Source: Metridium senile (Eukaryota; Cnidaria; Anthozoa; Actiniaria; Metridiidae). From it: a DNA stretch of 64,000 bases. This document shows positions 48,001-58,202 of this stretch, piece by piece. Within the stretch, counting starts at the first letter, position 1; every line of letters begins with the position of its first letter. A program made the translations under genes and the position numbers. The notes under the pieces are model-generated. The model was not told the DNA's origin, searched no databases, and was given only the letters and a program-made list of their open reading frames with translations. Location of the stretch: the NCBI GenBank assembly GCA_949775045.1, contig OX459104.1, positions 11,889,655-11,953,654 on the forward strand, written 5' to 3'.

Positions 48001-51000
48001 CGATGTTCGGTTCGTGCAGTGATACATGCGAGCTGAAAGACTGTCTAGAATTATTAAAGTTGTTCTTGCAAAATAAACGCAAGAAAAAGCAAGATAGATA
48101 CTAGTCACTAAAGCAATTGGTTTTATATTTGAGGCGATTTAATTTAGGCTGTTGGATGTAGTTTTCAGAGAGGCTGATTTCAGCTGTTTTATATTTGTTG
48201 TTGTCAAGCTTGACCTTGAGTTTTAAAATCGGTCACGTTATCTGACATATTGTAAACAAAGAAATATTACTTTCATCGTTCAACTGCTAGATAATAGGTT
48301 GAAGCGATTAAGTTTAAACTTAAAAGTTTTGCGTATAAGTTTGTTGTTCTTTGCAGAGAAGCTAAGCGCTCGGCAATCACCAATCAATCGAGGATCTGAA
48401 GCTTGAACGAGCTAATAGTATAGTCAATAAAATTAAACTATTGACAGATAAACTCGTTATTTTAATAAAAAATATAAAATAAATAATTACAAGAAGCAAA
48501 ATATTTACCCTAAACCACAGGTAGCCCAAGCTCACTATTTGTGTTGATTTACTATAGGATATATGGGGATTTTTCAACGTACAATTTTTTGCCTTAATTC
48601 TTAATAAAATAAAATGAAACTCTTACCATGTCTTTTTGTTGCTCTCATCAACCATCTGACTGACTTTCAGCGATTTTCGTTGGAATTTAGCTGCCTTTCC
48701 CTAACGTGTAGTAAGAGAGAGAAAGGTAGGAGGCCAAGGCCCCAAAACGGCCTTCGAACTGCTGAACTAATCGCCAAATAATTCCTCGAAAAACGCTTCT
48801 AGTCCAAATCTTTCTACGCAGCAGTTCGAAGGGATAAATATGACACGCAAAAATCCCAATGGATTAGAATCAACGGCTTTTTTGAAGCAGCCAGCCTCCA
48901 CGAAGTTCGAATAAAACCGCTCGAAAAACACACAAAATATTCGTGTCTGGGAGAGTTGGGACAGTTGAAGCCGTTAAAAAACAGAGAGAGACTGGACCGG
49001 GCAAAAACAACAACTATCCGTGGGGTGCAAGGGTCGAAAATTGTACGACAAAACTAGGAACCGCCCCCGCTCCCAGGGGCGAATTACTTGACAGCTATTG
49101 TACTTCGTCGGTCTATCACTGACCGCGCTGAACACGTTGACATTCAAAATTAATGTTAGGGGGAAAAAACGACCGTTTCTCTCTTTCAGTGTGGAGTTTA
49201 ATCACAAGTAATTCGCCCCTGGGAGCGGGGGCGGTTCCTAGTTTTGTCGTACAATTTTCGACCCTTGCACCCCACGGATAGTTGTTGTTTTTGCCCGGTC
49301 CAGTCTCTCTCTGTTTTTTAACGGCTTCAACTGTCCCAACTCTCCCAGACACGAATATTTTGTGTGTTTTTCGAGCGGTTTTATTCGAACTTCGTGGAGG
49401 CTGGCTGCTTCAAAAAAGCCGTTGATTCTAATCCATTGGGATTTTTGCGTGTCATATTTATCCCTTCGAACTGCTGCGTAGAAAGATTTGGACTAGAAGC
49501 GTTTTTCGAGGAATTATTTGGCGATTAGTTCAGCAGTTCGAAGGCCGTTTTGGGGCCTTCGCCTCCTACCTTTCTCTCTCTTACTACACGTTAGGGAAAG
49601 GCAGCTAAATTCCAACGAAAATCGCTGAAAGTCAGTCAGACGGTTGATGAGAGCAACAAAAAGACATGGTAAGAGTTTCATTTTATTTTATTAAGAATTA
49701 AGGCAAAAAATTGTACGTTGAAAAATCCCCATATATCCTATAGTAAATCAACACAAATAGTGAGCTTGGGCTACCTGTGCCTAAACATCACTAAAGTATT
49801 ATACTGTTGTTGTCTTCACTTCTAGTGCGCTGTATCGTACTCTCTAAGAATGCTTACCATACAGTTAAATATCCAGTAGTAACAGCTTCGTCCTTTGTAA
49901 CTGGTTGTGAATCAATTCCATAGCATTATGAGTTTATAGCAGGGATGATTTCTCTATAAATTCCATCATAATAAGTTGGCTCGCTTATTTAGCCCGTAAA
50001 TTGCATGATCTGTATTAAAATTCACAGTGACCCTTTCCGAAAACATTCGACATAAACTTAAGTGTAATTCTACTGCGAATCATGTGGAGTGAGCGCATAA
50101 AATATGAGAATATTCCACCTAGAAATCAATCCTTTGACAAATCAAATATCCATGTGCTCGTATTGGCCAGTCTACGCATGCGCGGTGACGACTAGACGGC
50201 GTTTTGCGACCCAAGAAAAAAAAAATGGAAGCCCATTTTAAGACTCGGGTTTCCTTTGGAAAGCCTGAGTAATAATTACAATAAGCAATATATTTACCCT
50301 AAAACATCACTAAAGTATTAGACTGTTGTTGTCTTCACTTCTAGTGTATCGTACTCTCTAAGAATGCTTACCGGCAATACTGTTAAATATCCAGTAGTAA
50401 CCGCTTCGTTATTTGAAACTGGTTGTGAATCCATTCCATACGGCATGAAAGGATGGATAAAAAGTAGCTTCTGTTTATAGCAGGGAAGATATCTCGATAA
50501 ATTTGATCATAATATTAAGGTTGGTTCGCTTAGTTCGCTCTTAAATTGCATGATCTTTAGTAAAATTCACAGTGACCATTTCCAAAAACATTCGAAATAA
50601 AATTATGTGTAATTCTACTGCGAATCGTGTGGCGTGAGCACATAAAATATGAGAGTATTCGCGATTACTTCGATCGAGAAATCATTCCTGCAGACGAATC
50701 AAATATCCATGTGCTCGAAGTACGCTGACCGAGATCTTGGGGCTCAAAAGTTTACACTGACGGTCTAGTGAGTGAGCGAGTGAGTGAACGAGTGAGTGAG
50801 CGAGTGAGTGAGCGAGTGAGTGAGTGACACTTCCGGTTCAAAAGCCCCATCCCAATAACTCATGGATCTTCGATCCATGAGTTAAAAAATGGGTTTGACA
50901 AAAAAAGTTTAAAACCTGATTCCACAGTTAGATATAGATACTGTAATAAGAACAATAAGTTTCTTCTATAAGGTGGATAATATATAGTATTAAGATGACC

Positions 51001-52734
51001 TTTAGATTTAAAGTTTATTGTATTACTATTTTAATTAAGGAATATATAGAATGGCACATGTATCACTGTGATTTAAACATGCTGGGAACTCTAGAGCAAG
51101 AGAGGAGTTTTAAAGAAGTTTACACTCTGCTAAACCTCATGTTTCTTTGACTCCGTACACTGCAGCTGCCAGAGTGTTTATATCACACTTATAATTGTGG
51201 ACAAAAGCAGACATTCTTTATTGGTTTTATAAAATATCAACACTGAGCATGCCTCTGTCAGGACTGCTATAATCATGGCAGCGAGCCAATCAAAGCATAC
51301 ATATATAGTATATTTACCTCATGGTTTGTCTTTCACTTTAACATGTTTTAATTAAAATTGATTTAGGTTGGAAGGACTCATGATCCAAAGGCAGAAGGTT
51401 TTGACAAACGTGAAAGTGATGAAGAATTATCAAGAATGCGTGAACATGTCATGACAGAGGTAGGAACACTGCCTATTTGACGTTGTATCTAATTGAAGTT
51501 TGTCATGTTTTTCACATTCAAATGCCAACATGTCAAAGAGGTGGTTTATGCTGCTGTCAATACAAAAATAATGTGTTGGTTCCGTTGACATTTCCATTGA
51601 CATCAGTAAAAATGCCTTTTGCACATTAGTATTGATCTTTGATGGTTGCATAAATGAAAGGAGCTATAAGGAAGATCATAGTTCAAAGAAGCTGAGAGCT
51701 AGAGGGATTGTGGAAAGTGGAAATCAACACTTTTTATACATGTATGTGATTGCATAATGTGTACAGGCACTGAATAATCCTGTTAAGATTGAATACATTG
51801 ACTAGATTTTTTTTTACATTTTCTATATTTACTATACATGAAAACATGTCTTATGCATATAATGATTACCTAACATCCAATCTGGTATTTTGGTCTTAGC
51901 TTCTATGAGATACTTGTTGATCATTGCAACCTTTTCAAAGTGTATACACATTGTAAATACTAGCCGGTTTCATCAGGTCATCTCTCTAAGACCGGATACA
52001 TGTAGGCTTAGTATATCCTAGCCTAATCTTGAGGGATATATTCTGTCAAGACACCATACAGAGTAAAGGGAGTGAGGCACTCAATGTGTATTTGTTTACA
52101 AATTATTGCTTATATTCAAGTGTAATATTCAGACGAAAAGCCACTGTTTCTATGTGGAAATACTGAATAAATTATTATTATGATTAATTAACTTAAATTA
52201 TACCATACTTGATTTCCCAGATTGATAAAGATAAAGATGGTTTTGTATCCCGGGATGAGTTCCTGCAAGCAAGCAAAGGAGAAGAATTCGAAAAGGATGA
52301 AGGGTGGAAAGGTGTTGAAGATCCAGACCAAAAACCCTACACTGACGATGAGCTAGAGGAGTTTGAGAAAAGTTTGAGGGACGAGGAACAACAAAGAGAA
52401 GATCACAAAGAATCACAGACAACGGTATGTCTAGACACACAACGAACAAAATAATAAAATTACACAACAGGAAAACTAAAGAGAAAACAACAACAAATGC
52501 ACAGGACAATAAAATAACAAGTGTACAAACAACAAGCTACAAAAAGTTAAAAACAAAATAAAATGTTAAAAAATACACAACAAATACATAAAAAGAAGAA
52601 AAAGTAGACAAAAACAAACCAAACAATGATTACCCAAAATGTAACTTTTAAAATAGTCTCTTTTTTTTATAATTCAGGAGGACCATGACCAAGACCAGCA
52701 GCAACAAGACCATAAGGAACCTGAAAAACACTAA
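39052..52734 (+). CDS. NUCB: Nucleobindin (NUCB1/NUCB2-type EF-hand protein), seven coding exons
   Basis: Exons: 39052-39483, 41179-41367, 44586-44676, 46053-46111, 51367-51459, 52221-52424, 52678-52734. All introns are GT-AG and the joins keep frame, giving 374 aa. Residues 1-21 form a signal peptide (hydrophobic core, ending CCYA). Exon 1 has the family's [18 protein letters not shown] segment; exon 2 a charged helix ([13 protein letters not shown]...); exon 3 [22 protein letters not shown]-hand loops are at 238-249 ([12 protein letters not shown], split over exons 3/4) and 290-301 ([12 protein letters not shown]), each with acidic or Asn ligands at 1, 3, 5 and Glu at 12. Nucleobindins are secretory-pathway/Golgi calcium-binding proteins that also contact G-alpha subunits. 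It is shorter than the human paralogues (about 420-460 aa): the C-terminal Gln-rich leucine-zipper tail is reduced to a Gln/Asp/His-rich end (residues 357-374). Exon 5 is the least certain junction. It predates the NUCB1/NUCB2 split, so no paralogue number is given. Confidence 0.93.
40651..41090 (-). mobile_element. LINE 3'-end fragment in nucleobindin intron 1
   Basis: On the minus strand 41066-40907 encodes [20 protein letters not shown], then [20 protein letters not shown] and a short terminal stretch ending at a stop. This is the Ala-Pro-x-x-Trp-Asn-x-Leu-Pro signature of a non-LTR retrotransposon ORF2 C-terminus. A 3' UTR of about 230 bp and a TTA-type tail (AATAATAATA on the plus strand, 40651-40675) follow. 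A 5'-truncated copy, opposite in orientation to the host gene. Confidence 0.75.
41711..42211. mobile_element. ~500-bp hAT-like MITE in nucleobindin intron 2
   Basis: Ends CAGGGCATCTGAAAAAGTG (41711-41729) and its inverse CACTTTTTCAGATGCCCTG (42193-42211). CAGGG termini are common in hAT elements. No clean 8-bp target duplication is visible, so the class is tentative. Next to both ends lie G/C-poor repeats of TTTCCGCACTTT type. Confidence 0.65.
42283..42417. repeat. 135-bp hairpin repeat in nucleobindin intron 2
   Basis: AGAAATCGTTTATTATTCAT...AACAACTCACAAACAACT is inverted at 42378-42417, with about 40-bp arms and one or two mismatches. Unclassified MITE. Confidence 0.75.
43481..44320. mobile_element. 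840-bp Mutator-like palindromic element with 9-bp target duplication
   Basis: Starts ACAGGGAGCCCGGCTTTTTG and ends with the inverse; the flanks GTAATTTAC (43472-43480) and GTAATTTAC (44321-44329) are identical. The outer ~170 bp are nearly perfect inverted repeats; weaker inverted symmetry continues inward (CAACTGCTAGAT at 43688 with ATCTAGCAGTTG at 44095; a CCTGACC/GGTCAGG pair closer to the centre). Long TIRs with a 9-bp duplication fit a MULE-type element. No transposase. Sits in nucleobindin intron 2. Confidence 0.82.
44822..45036. mobile_element. Hairpin MITE, TTCCCATTTAAATCTGTAC family, copy 1 (intron 3)
   Basis: AACAGGTTCCCATTTAAATC at the left is inverted at the right (GATTTAAATGGGAACCTGTT). 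Inner arms include TGTGTGCTAAACACACAGAT and GATCAACCAATCAGAGAA, also inverted, so nearly the full 215 bp folds on itself. A possible AGTG duplication flanks it. Confidence 0.82.
46297..46493. mobile_element. Hairpin MITE, same family, copy 2 (intron 4)
   Basis: About 90% similar to 44822-45036, with TTCCCATTTAAATCTGTAC twice at the left and the inverse at the right. The right inner arm has lost about 20 bp (GTGTTTAACACAAAGTACAG). Located 186 bp after exon 4. Confidence 0.8.
46799..47915. repeat. Direct repeats flanking an 836-bp inverted-repeat element
   Basis: 46799-46885 and 47828-47915 are about 85% alike (TTACGATTATGTAATTATTT, GGATTAGCTTGAGATGATTT). Between them 46894-47729 has sub-terminal boxes TGTGCAAATCCGGACAC at the left and GTGTCCGGCTTTGCACA, GTCCGGAATTGCAC at the right, plus one internal GTGCAATTCCGGAC near 47309. 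This looks like a non-autonomous element with repeated transposase-binding boxes, or a pair of short LTR-like repeats. Class unresolved. Confidence 0.5.
48050..48320. repeat. Second copy of the 31590-31880 dispersed repeat
   Basis: AAATAAACGCAAGAAAAAGC, TTTAGGCTGTTGGATGTAGT, AGAGGCTGATTTCAGCTG and CTAGATAATA appear in the same order as in 31590-31880, at roughly 70-75% similarity. Class unknown. Confidence 0.5.
48516..49779. mobile_element. 1264-bp foldback element with 575-bp near-identical arms
   Basis: Left arm 48516-49090 and right arm 49205-49779 are reverse complements with no net indel (paired positions sum to 98295 at both ends) and only a couple of mismatches seen, with a 114-bp spacer. 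Termini are CACAGGTAGCCC/GGGCTACCTGTG. CCTAAAC is repeated directly outside each end (48509-48515 and 49780-49786). A paralogous stretch at about 50290-50310 reads TTTACCCTAAAACATCAC without the insert. No transposase. Arms are GC-richer than the surroundings. Confidence 0.88.
49780..50735. repeat. Tandem duplication of about 450 bp
   Basis: 49783-50180 (ATCACTAAAGTATTATACTG..., AAATATCCAGTAGTAA...) is repeated at 50303-50735 at about 85% similarity with small indels. The second copy begins with ATAAGCAATATATTTACCCT, which matches the flank left of the foldback (48496-48512), so the second copy shows the locus before the foldback inserted. Confidence 0.7.
50764..50827. repeat. (GAGTGAGC/GAGTGAGT)n microsatellite
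   Basis: About eight near-perfect 8-bp units with GAGTGAGC, GAGTGAGT and GAGTGAAC variants. Confidence 0.95.
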
Positions 52735-53216
52735 CATAAACAATACAATAATTACTAACCGTTAAATCCTACCTATAAATTTTCTACACTTTGATACATG
52801 ACGAAAACATATAGTAGTAGTATGCTTGCCAATGGACTATTCACGATGCCTCCAATCAACTATCGATCACTATCCTCAATAATTCCAAACTACTATCCAT
52901 GAGTCATCAGTTTGGCATGTTTTTTTAACTATAATTTGTATAATGTGAAAAGTAAAGGCCGTTATTATTTGCAGTGCAAACGGCCTCCCTGCGCATGCGT
53001 ATCTGTTAATCTAAAGCTAATACCTCGATATTTTGGTTATGATCAGACACAATTGAACCAATACAGGGTTCCGTACAAACAATGAATACTATTCACCGAA
53101 TTGGTTCATCTGTTTATAGTCACTCTACCAAATTACCGAAGGGTCTATTAGGGCGGGCTTCATTTTTTTCTAAAACCATGAAGAAACCCCTACATGTTTA
53201 TTAGGAGTATTAATAA

Positions 53217-53495
53217 CAGGGTTCGTGCTACTCCTTAAACTCCTTGAAAACTCCTTAGATTTGATTTACGTTTTTAAGGGCACTTGAAAAGCCCTTGAAT
53301 TTTAGAAAATCAGCAAAAACTCCTTAATTCTAGCTAGAGTAGGGTAAAAATTCCAGTATTGCAAATTAAAGTTAAGTAAAAATCATAGTATTGTACATCA
53401 TTTTCGTAAATTCGTAAATTTTCGTTACTTTTTGGTCCTTGAAAACTCCTTGAAAACTCCTTAGATTTTGTTTACTGACATCAGCCCGAACCCTG
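53217..53495. mobile_element. 279-bp MITE (CAGGGTTCG ends), downstream of nucleobindin
   Basis: CAGGGTTCG at the left and CGAACCCTG at the right, with TAATAA on both sides (53211-53216 and 53496-53501). Sub-terminal ACTCCTTGAAAACTCCTTAG occurs at both sides in the same orientation. Similar sequences are widespread in marine invertebrate genomes in my recollection; hAT-type is a guess. Confidence 0.75.
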
Positions 53496-53501
53496 TAATA
53501 A

Positions 53502-54404
53502 CTAGATACGAATATATGGTTGATGCTTATTTAGCCCTTTTCGTGATGACCATGCTTCACTGATGCAAAACTTAATTTTTCCTCTCGAGACTACATTATC
53601 GATGGAGAAAGCTTTGTTTCAACTGAAAGAAGTATCTATTTTGCTGTCTAAAACTACTACTAATAAAAACAATACATGTAAATAAAATGCAATATTTGCT
53701 CGTAATCAATTATTTATGTATTGTATAAATACATGTTGATCTTTGTGATGTGATTCCTTATACTTTAATTATACATTTTATTTTTGAAATTGTATGACTT
53801 GTGATGTTTCTTTGGTCCGATCAAGGCCAAGGGAGCACGGCAGAAACTGGAGTTTTTCTGGTGATGACGAATGCGGTTTCCAAGTACAATTACAGTGGGC
53901 TCATGCGAAATTGCATGCACAATTTTTTATTATTAAGAGAGAATGCGCACTGATTCGGAAAGGGAAGCCCGCGTGCGCTCTTTACTTATTACCACAGGAA
54001 AACCAGTTTTTGGCGAGCTCCCTTGGTCTAATATTCTAGCCTGACATAAGTTGACTCAGACCCACACTCACTACCTTTACATTTACCACCTTAAGTGCAA
54101 TCATGCGAAAATGTTTCACAGCAATTCCAGTCAGTACAACAAGAAATGTAGAGCTATGTTCTCTGGGGACTTCTCATTAATAAAGCCTAAAAACTAATTA
54201 TTATTGCATTCCATCGTGCAGAATGCTTCCCCTGCGAATAGATTACATCACTCGTTTAGTGAAATGCGCATAAATAGCGAGATCTAGTCCAAAATCTCTG
54301 TTAGCCTCTGCAATAACGCTTTAAGAGATAAAAAGCCCTCGAAGTTATAAACGCCGAATTAACTTCCTCGTGGTCATCGCTGCGCCTTGAAAACTGAATT
54401 CGCC
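53502..54404. other. Likely nucleobindin 3' flank; no other gene seen
   Basis: An AATAAA at about 53682 could be a distant poly(A) signal for nucleobindin. The frame 53794-54039 is unrecognised. Confidence 0.3.
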
Positions 54405-54573
54405 ATGGCTGACCAATTACCTCAAATACCTCAACTACCTGAAAACTTAGATGTCGTTCAAGCAGCTGAGTGTCGTTCAAGTTCAGCCTGTGCAAGTCGC
54501 TGACGAAGCTCCAGCCGTGGTAGCTGACTTGGCGGAATTAGGTTCGGCCAATGACCCCCCACAAGCTTTGCCG
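54405..54573 (+). pseudogene. Possible first coding exon broken by a 19-bp tandem duplication
   Basis: ATG in a good context (CGCCATGG) opens MADQLPQIPQLPENLDVVQA, then hits a stop. A 19-bp unit beginning TGTCGTTCAA is repeated at 54452 and 54471; its extra copy shifts the frame, and the alternative frame continues VQPVQVADEAPAVVADLAEL and onward to a donor (CCG|GTAGGT, 54574). Pro/Val/Ala-rich low-complexity protein; family unknown. Either a pseudogene or an assembly or allelic variant. Confidence 0.4.
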
Positions 54574-54685
54574 GTAGGTTGTCTTTTGGTGAGGTATAGT
54601 TGGCCCATGACAATGAAGACAATGGGTAGCAATCAACGATAGTCCAGCTATTGTCCAGCCAGTGAACAGTACTACTTGAATATTA

Positions 54686-54882
54686 GGCCTCGTCTACACG
54701 AATCCGATCCGGCTGAAACCGCATAGAAATATTTGCGTCCACACGAATCCGCGTATCCGGAGGATTCAAGTAAAAGTATGTGGTTTCGGTGACCGGATTC
54801 AATGGATTCGTGTGGACGATAGGCCGATTCGCATCAAAAAGTATGCGGTTTCAAAAGTATCCGGATTCGTGTAAACTGGGCC
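54686..54882. mobile_element. 197-bp PIF/Harbinger-like MITE
   Basis: GGCCTCGTCTACACGAATCC at the left, inverted GGATTCGTGTAAACTGGGCC at the right, with TTA on both sides (54683-54685 and 54883-54885). Inner boxes CACACGAATCCG and CGGATTCAATGGATTCGTGT add symmetry. Confidence 0.82.
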
Positions 54883-54885
54883 TTA

Positions 54886-56886
54886 ATTTGAGTAGAAGAC
54901 ATTTTTCGATGAAAACCACGAGAATGTGTTGTTACCATCTCTGAAAATGCTGCAATTTGTACTTGAGCTACTTAGAAACTGGTTGTTACGTTCATATGCC
55001 AAGTCAGTGCAGAAAATATATAGTAAAAAGACCAAAAACGTGCAGCTTGAAAACGCGTTACTGCCCATCGTAATTCCTTCAATAAAAAAACCCTTCTCCC
55101 TCCTCCCTCTATTTTTACCTTTCTTTCTCCCTCCTCCTTGTTTAATACTTTTGCTGTTTCTCCCTCCTTCCTGATCCGTTCCTCCTCTCTTTATGATATT
55201 AAATGTATGTAGCGATAAACTATTCCTTCTGATTTCCAGAATATGCGATAATCATCGGCAGAAAAAAACGAACGGACATGCGCATCAGCAACACGACCTA
55301 GAACACAATCAAGAGGTTTATGTTCTTTAGTTAACAGAAAATGTAGGGAACCGCACATATATTTATACAAATCGTCCTTCCGTCCACAGCTAGTCCAGTC
55401 AATCTATGAGATTTTATAGCCCAAGATCAAACTAATTGCAACAAAAGGGTTTTCACTGCCAAATGATAGTTAGTGGTCTACTTACAAACATACTAAAAGT
55501 TCCCCAAAATTCGGATAGCGGAACCTGGTTAAAATTAGCTTTTTTCTATTTCAAAGTTTTACCACAGGGTACCCAAAGCCAGAAAAAAAATATTTAAAAA
55601 TTATTTCGCTAAAAATAGAATTAAACTTATCACAAATTCACAGATATTGCTTCTAACAAATAAGGAGACACTCTCTAAGTCTTCAGTAAAACATTTCACA
55701 AATATTGTGTGGCAGAACATGCTAAAATGAGTGATTTATTATTTCTCACTCTTACCACAGAATACCCAATTCGAGAAAAGTATATTTTGATAAAACATAT
55801 AACTAAACATAATGAATTTGCAGATATTGTTCCAAACGATAATCCCATCATTTTTTTATTAAATAAATATATCTTTGTATTATTTATTAGACATAATTGA
55901 TTTGTTTTTATTTAATCAAATGATCCGATGGGATTACTATACTAGAATCTATGCTTACTTAAATCTTTGCATCTTCAGATTTTCTAAAAGATTTCTATAT
56001 ACATTTGTACTGCATTACTCGAATTATAGTTGTGTTTAGCAAACGTCCACGCCAATATGTACGCGTGTCGTGACACAAAGTCACGCTGTCACGAATTTTT
56101 GTGTGATTTGAACTCAAAAGGTAAAATCTAAAAATTAATGTCTTTCAAAAACGCGTGAATACCCCTAATTTTGTTTCTCTAGAAAAGTTATAGTTTTTTT
56201 CTAGGCTCATATTTAAAAAAAAAAATGGTTTGGTTTGGATTTTTAGTCAATAATTCATCATGCACATAAAATACCTTTTTCATAATTTGAGCATAAAATT
56301 ATTGAAAAATATAGTACGTTGTACGTATGCGTGATACATAAGATTTTTGAATTTTTATCGAAATATATATATATATCGCAGATATAATTATTTGCTTATA
56401 AAGTAAATAAAATTAAAAGTCCGCTCCACCTATATCTATGATTTTGTAGTTGTCTTTTGCGGTTACATAACTAAAATAATTACAGTTTAGATTGAGCATT
56501 TACATGCACATATTTACATGCACATATTTACATGCACATATTTACATGCACATATTGATGTTGAAAGAACAATTTAAACTGGGAGCTCCGCTATTAGGTA
56601 TTACCCAATTTGTATATTAGATGTGATATTAGGTCTGACTAGGCAAACGCGTGATTAATTAACAACCCAGTTAGTTTTATCAATTGGTTGAGATGTTACA
56701 GAAACTTTAGAGGGTTTCCTCTCCATAAGTTCACTAAACTTATTCTGTTGGCGTGTATTACTGTTGTTATATACTCCCTGGGTGTTTTCTTCTATCTTCG
56801 TAAGGACTCTGGAACTATCTTCAGCTGAAAGCATGGAAGTCATCTTAGCTGCTGTGTCGTCGACTTAATAACAAGATTCCATCCGT
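54886..56886. other. No gene seen; one short tandem repeat
   Basis: 56500-56555 holds about four copies of a 14-15-bp unit (TTTACATGCACATA). Pyrimidine-rich CTCCCTCC stretches at 55090-55185. Frames at 54926, 55709 and 56655 (minus) are unrecognised. Confidence 0.4.
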
Positions 56887-57003
56887 TTCACCATGGAAAC
56901 CGAGAATGACAACAAGATCGCCTTTCTCGACACCTTAGGCACAGGGATCCCAACGGCCGTCTCTACACAAGCGTCTACAGAAAATCCACCCATACAGAGC
57001 ATG
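56887..57003 (+). pseudogene. Penelope-like RT thumb-region fragment, plus strand
   Basis: FTMETENDNKIAFLDT then, after a frameshift, RDPNGRLYTSVYRKSTHTEH. This is the conserved stretch after the RT catalytic box in Penelope-like proteins (xxIAFLD...SVYRKPTHTD). It stops abruptly at GAGCATGTA, from where the sequence to about 57112 matches 58926-59034, so the junction is a rearrangement. Confidence 0.65.
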
Positions 57004-57196
57004 TAGAGATTTTGTCTGCGCATGCGTTTGTTTCGATGCTAAAATTCCTTTTCATGTCGAATGAAAGAATTTTATGCTGACATGGAACATTTAGTTTGCA
57101 ATCTCATCTTGCACAACTATGTTCAAGAACCGAATTACTGAGATATCAAATGTTGACCGTCTACTAGTGCGCTGTAGTTAATTATTTCAATCGAAC

Positions 57197-58202
57197 AAAC
57201 TCCGGATGGAAAAATATCACACGTCAAAGTCTGACAAAAGTGGATAAAAGGACCAGAACTTCGAACTTTCGAATACAAGTTTGGGCGCTAATTTAATCTA
57301 TTAGGTAAACATAACAGTATAAGTCATTACCAACACGATACTGTTTGTATTTAATCATATTGGGAGATATTAGACGCCCTCGATTGTCAATAAAACTGCC
57401 TTGATTACCTCGAGTGCGTGCGAAATCCCTAGAATTCATCTTAGAATTTTTATATCTTAAACATCGTGCCCCAGCGAATTTACTTCAGAAATAGCTTTTT
57501 ACATGTTTATATTTTGCAAAACTAAGCTTTTTAGGTAGTAACTTTTGGTCCCGCAATGTGATCCAAAGCGATTTTGTGTACGTGGTTTTATGCATATTTT
57601 CGCTCAAAACAACATGCAAATTTTAGCGAACTATTTTTTATTCTTGAATTAAGAATTAAAGTTGGCTTTATAGGCAAAAACTTTAATGGCTCCCATAAAA
57701 TTGAAATATATAATTACATTCTAGGTAAATCTTTTAGATTATAAAATACAGGTTGTTGAAGTTCGTCAAATTTATCACAGTGAAACAGGGCCTAAACCAT
57801 GTTGTAAACATTGCTTGAAATCATATCCAGGGACAACAAGTTTCTTCCAAAATAGCTCAGTTTTGCGAGAAGTAAACATGGAAATGGAAATTTCTTTAAA
57901 CGTTTTTTTGGGGCACGATGTTTAAGATATAAAAATTCTATGATGAATTCTAAGGATTTCGCACTCAATATTGCTGATATTGACATCAACACGGCGGTTT
58001 ACTTGACGATCTAAGGCCTCTAATATCTCCTAATATAATGCAATGCACAAAGTAGCGTATTGGTTATAACTTCTACTAAAAGTTTTGACCTGCACATTGG
58101 TTTATCGTCCAACATGCTACTTGAAAGTACGCAGTTCTGGTCTTTCTTTCCACTTTTGTCAGACTTTGACGTGAGATATTTTTCCATCCGGATCGTTTGT
58201 TC
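57197..58202. repeat. Imperfect inverted repeats around a Penelope-like fragment
   Basis: 57197-57262 is the inverse of about 58128-58202 (CGGATGGAAAAATATC..., GTCAAAGTCTGACAAAAGTGG). 57355-57556 is the imperfect inverse of about 57823-58033 (GAGATATTAGA..., TTTTTATATCTTAAACATCG, TGCCCC). Together they form a decayed palindrome centred near 57690. Confidence 0.7.

Noticed and set aside
49116..49352. 78-codon minus-strand frame in the foldback
   Set aside because: Spans spacer and arm, has no family resemblance and no codon-like features.
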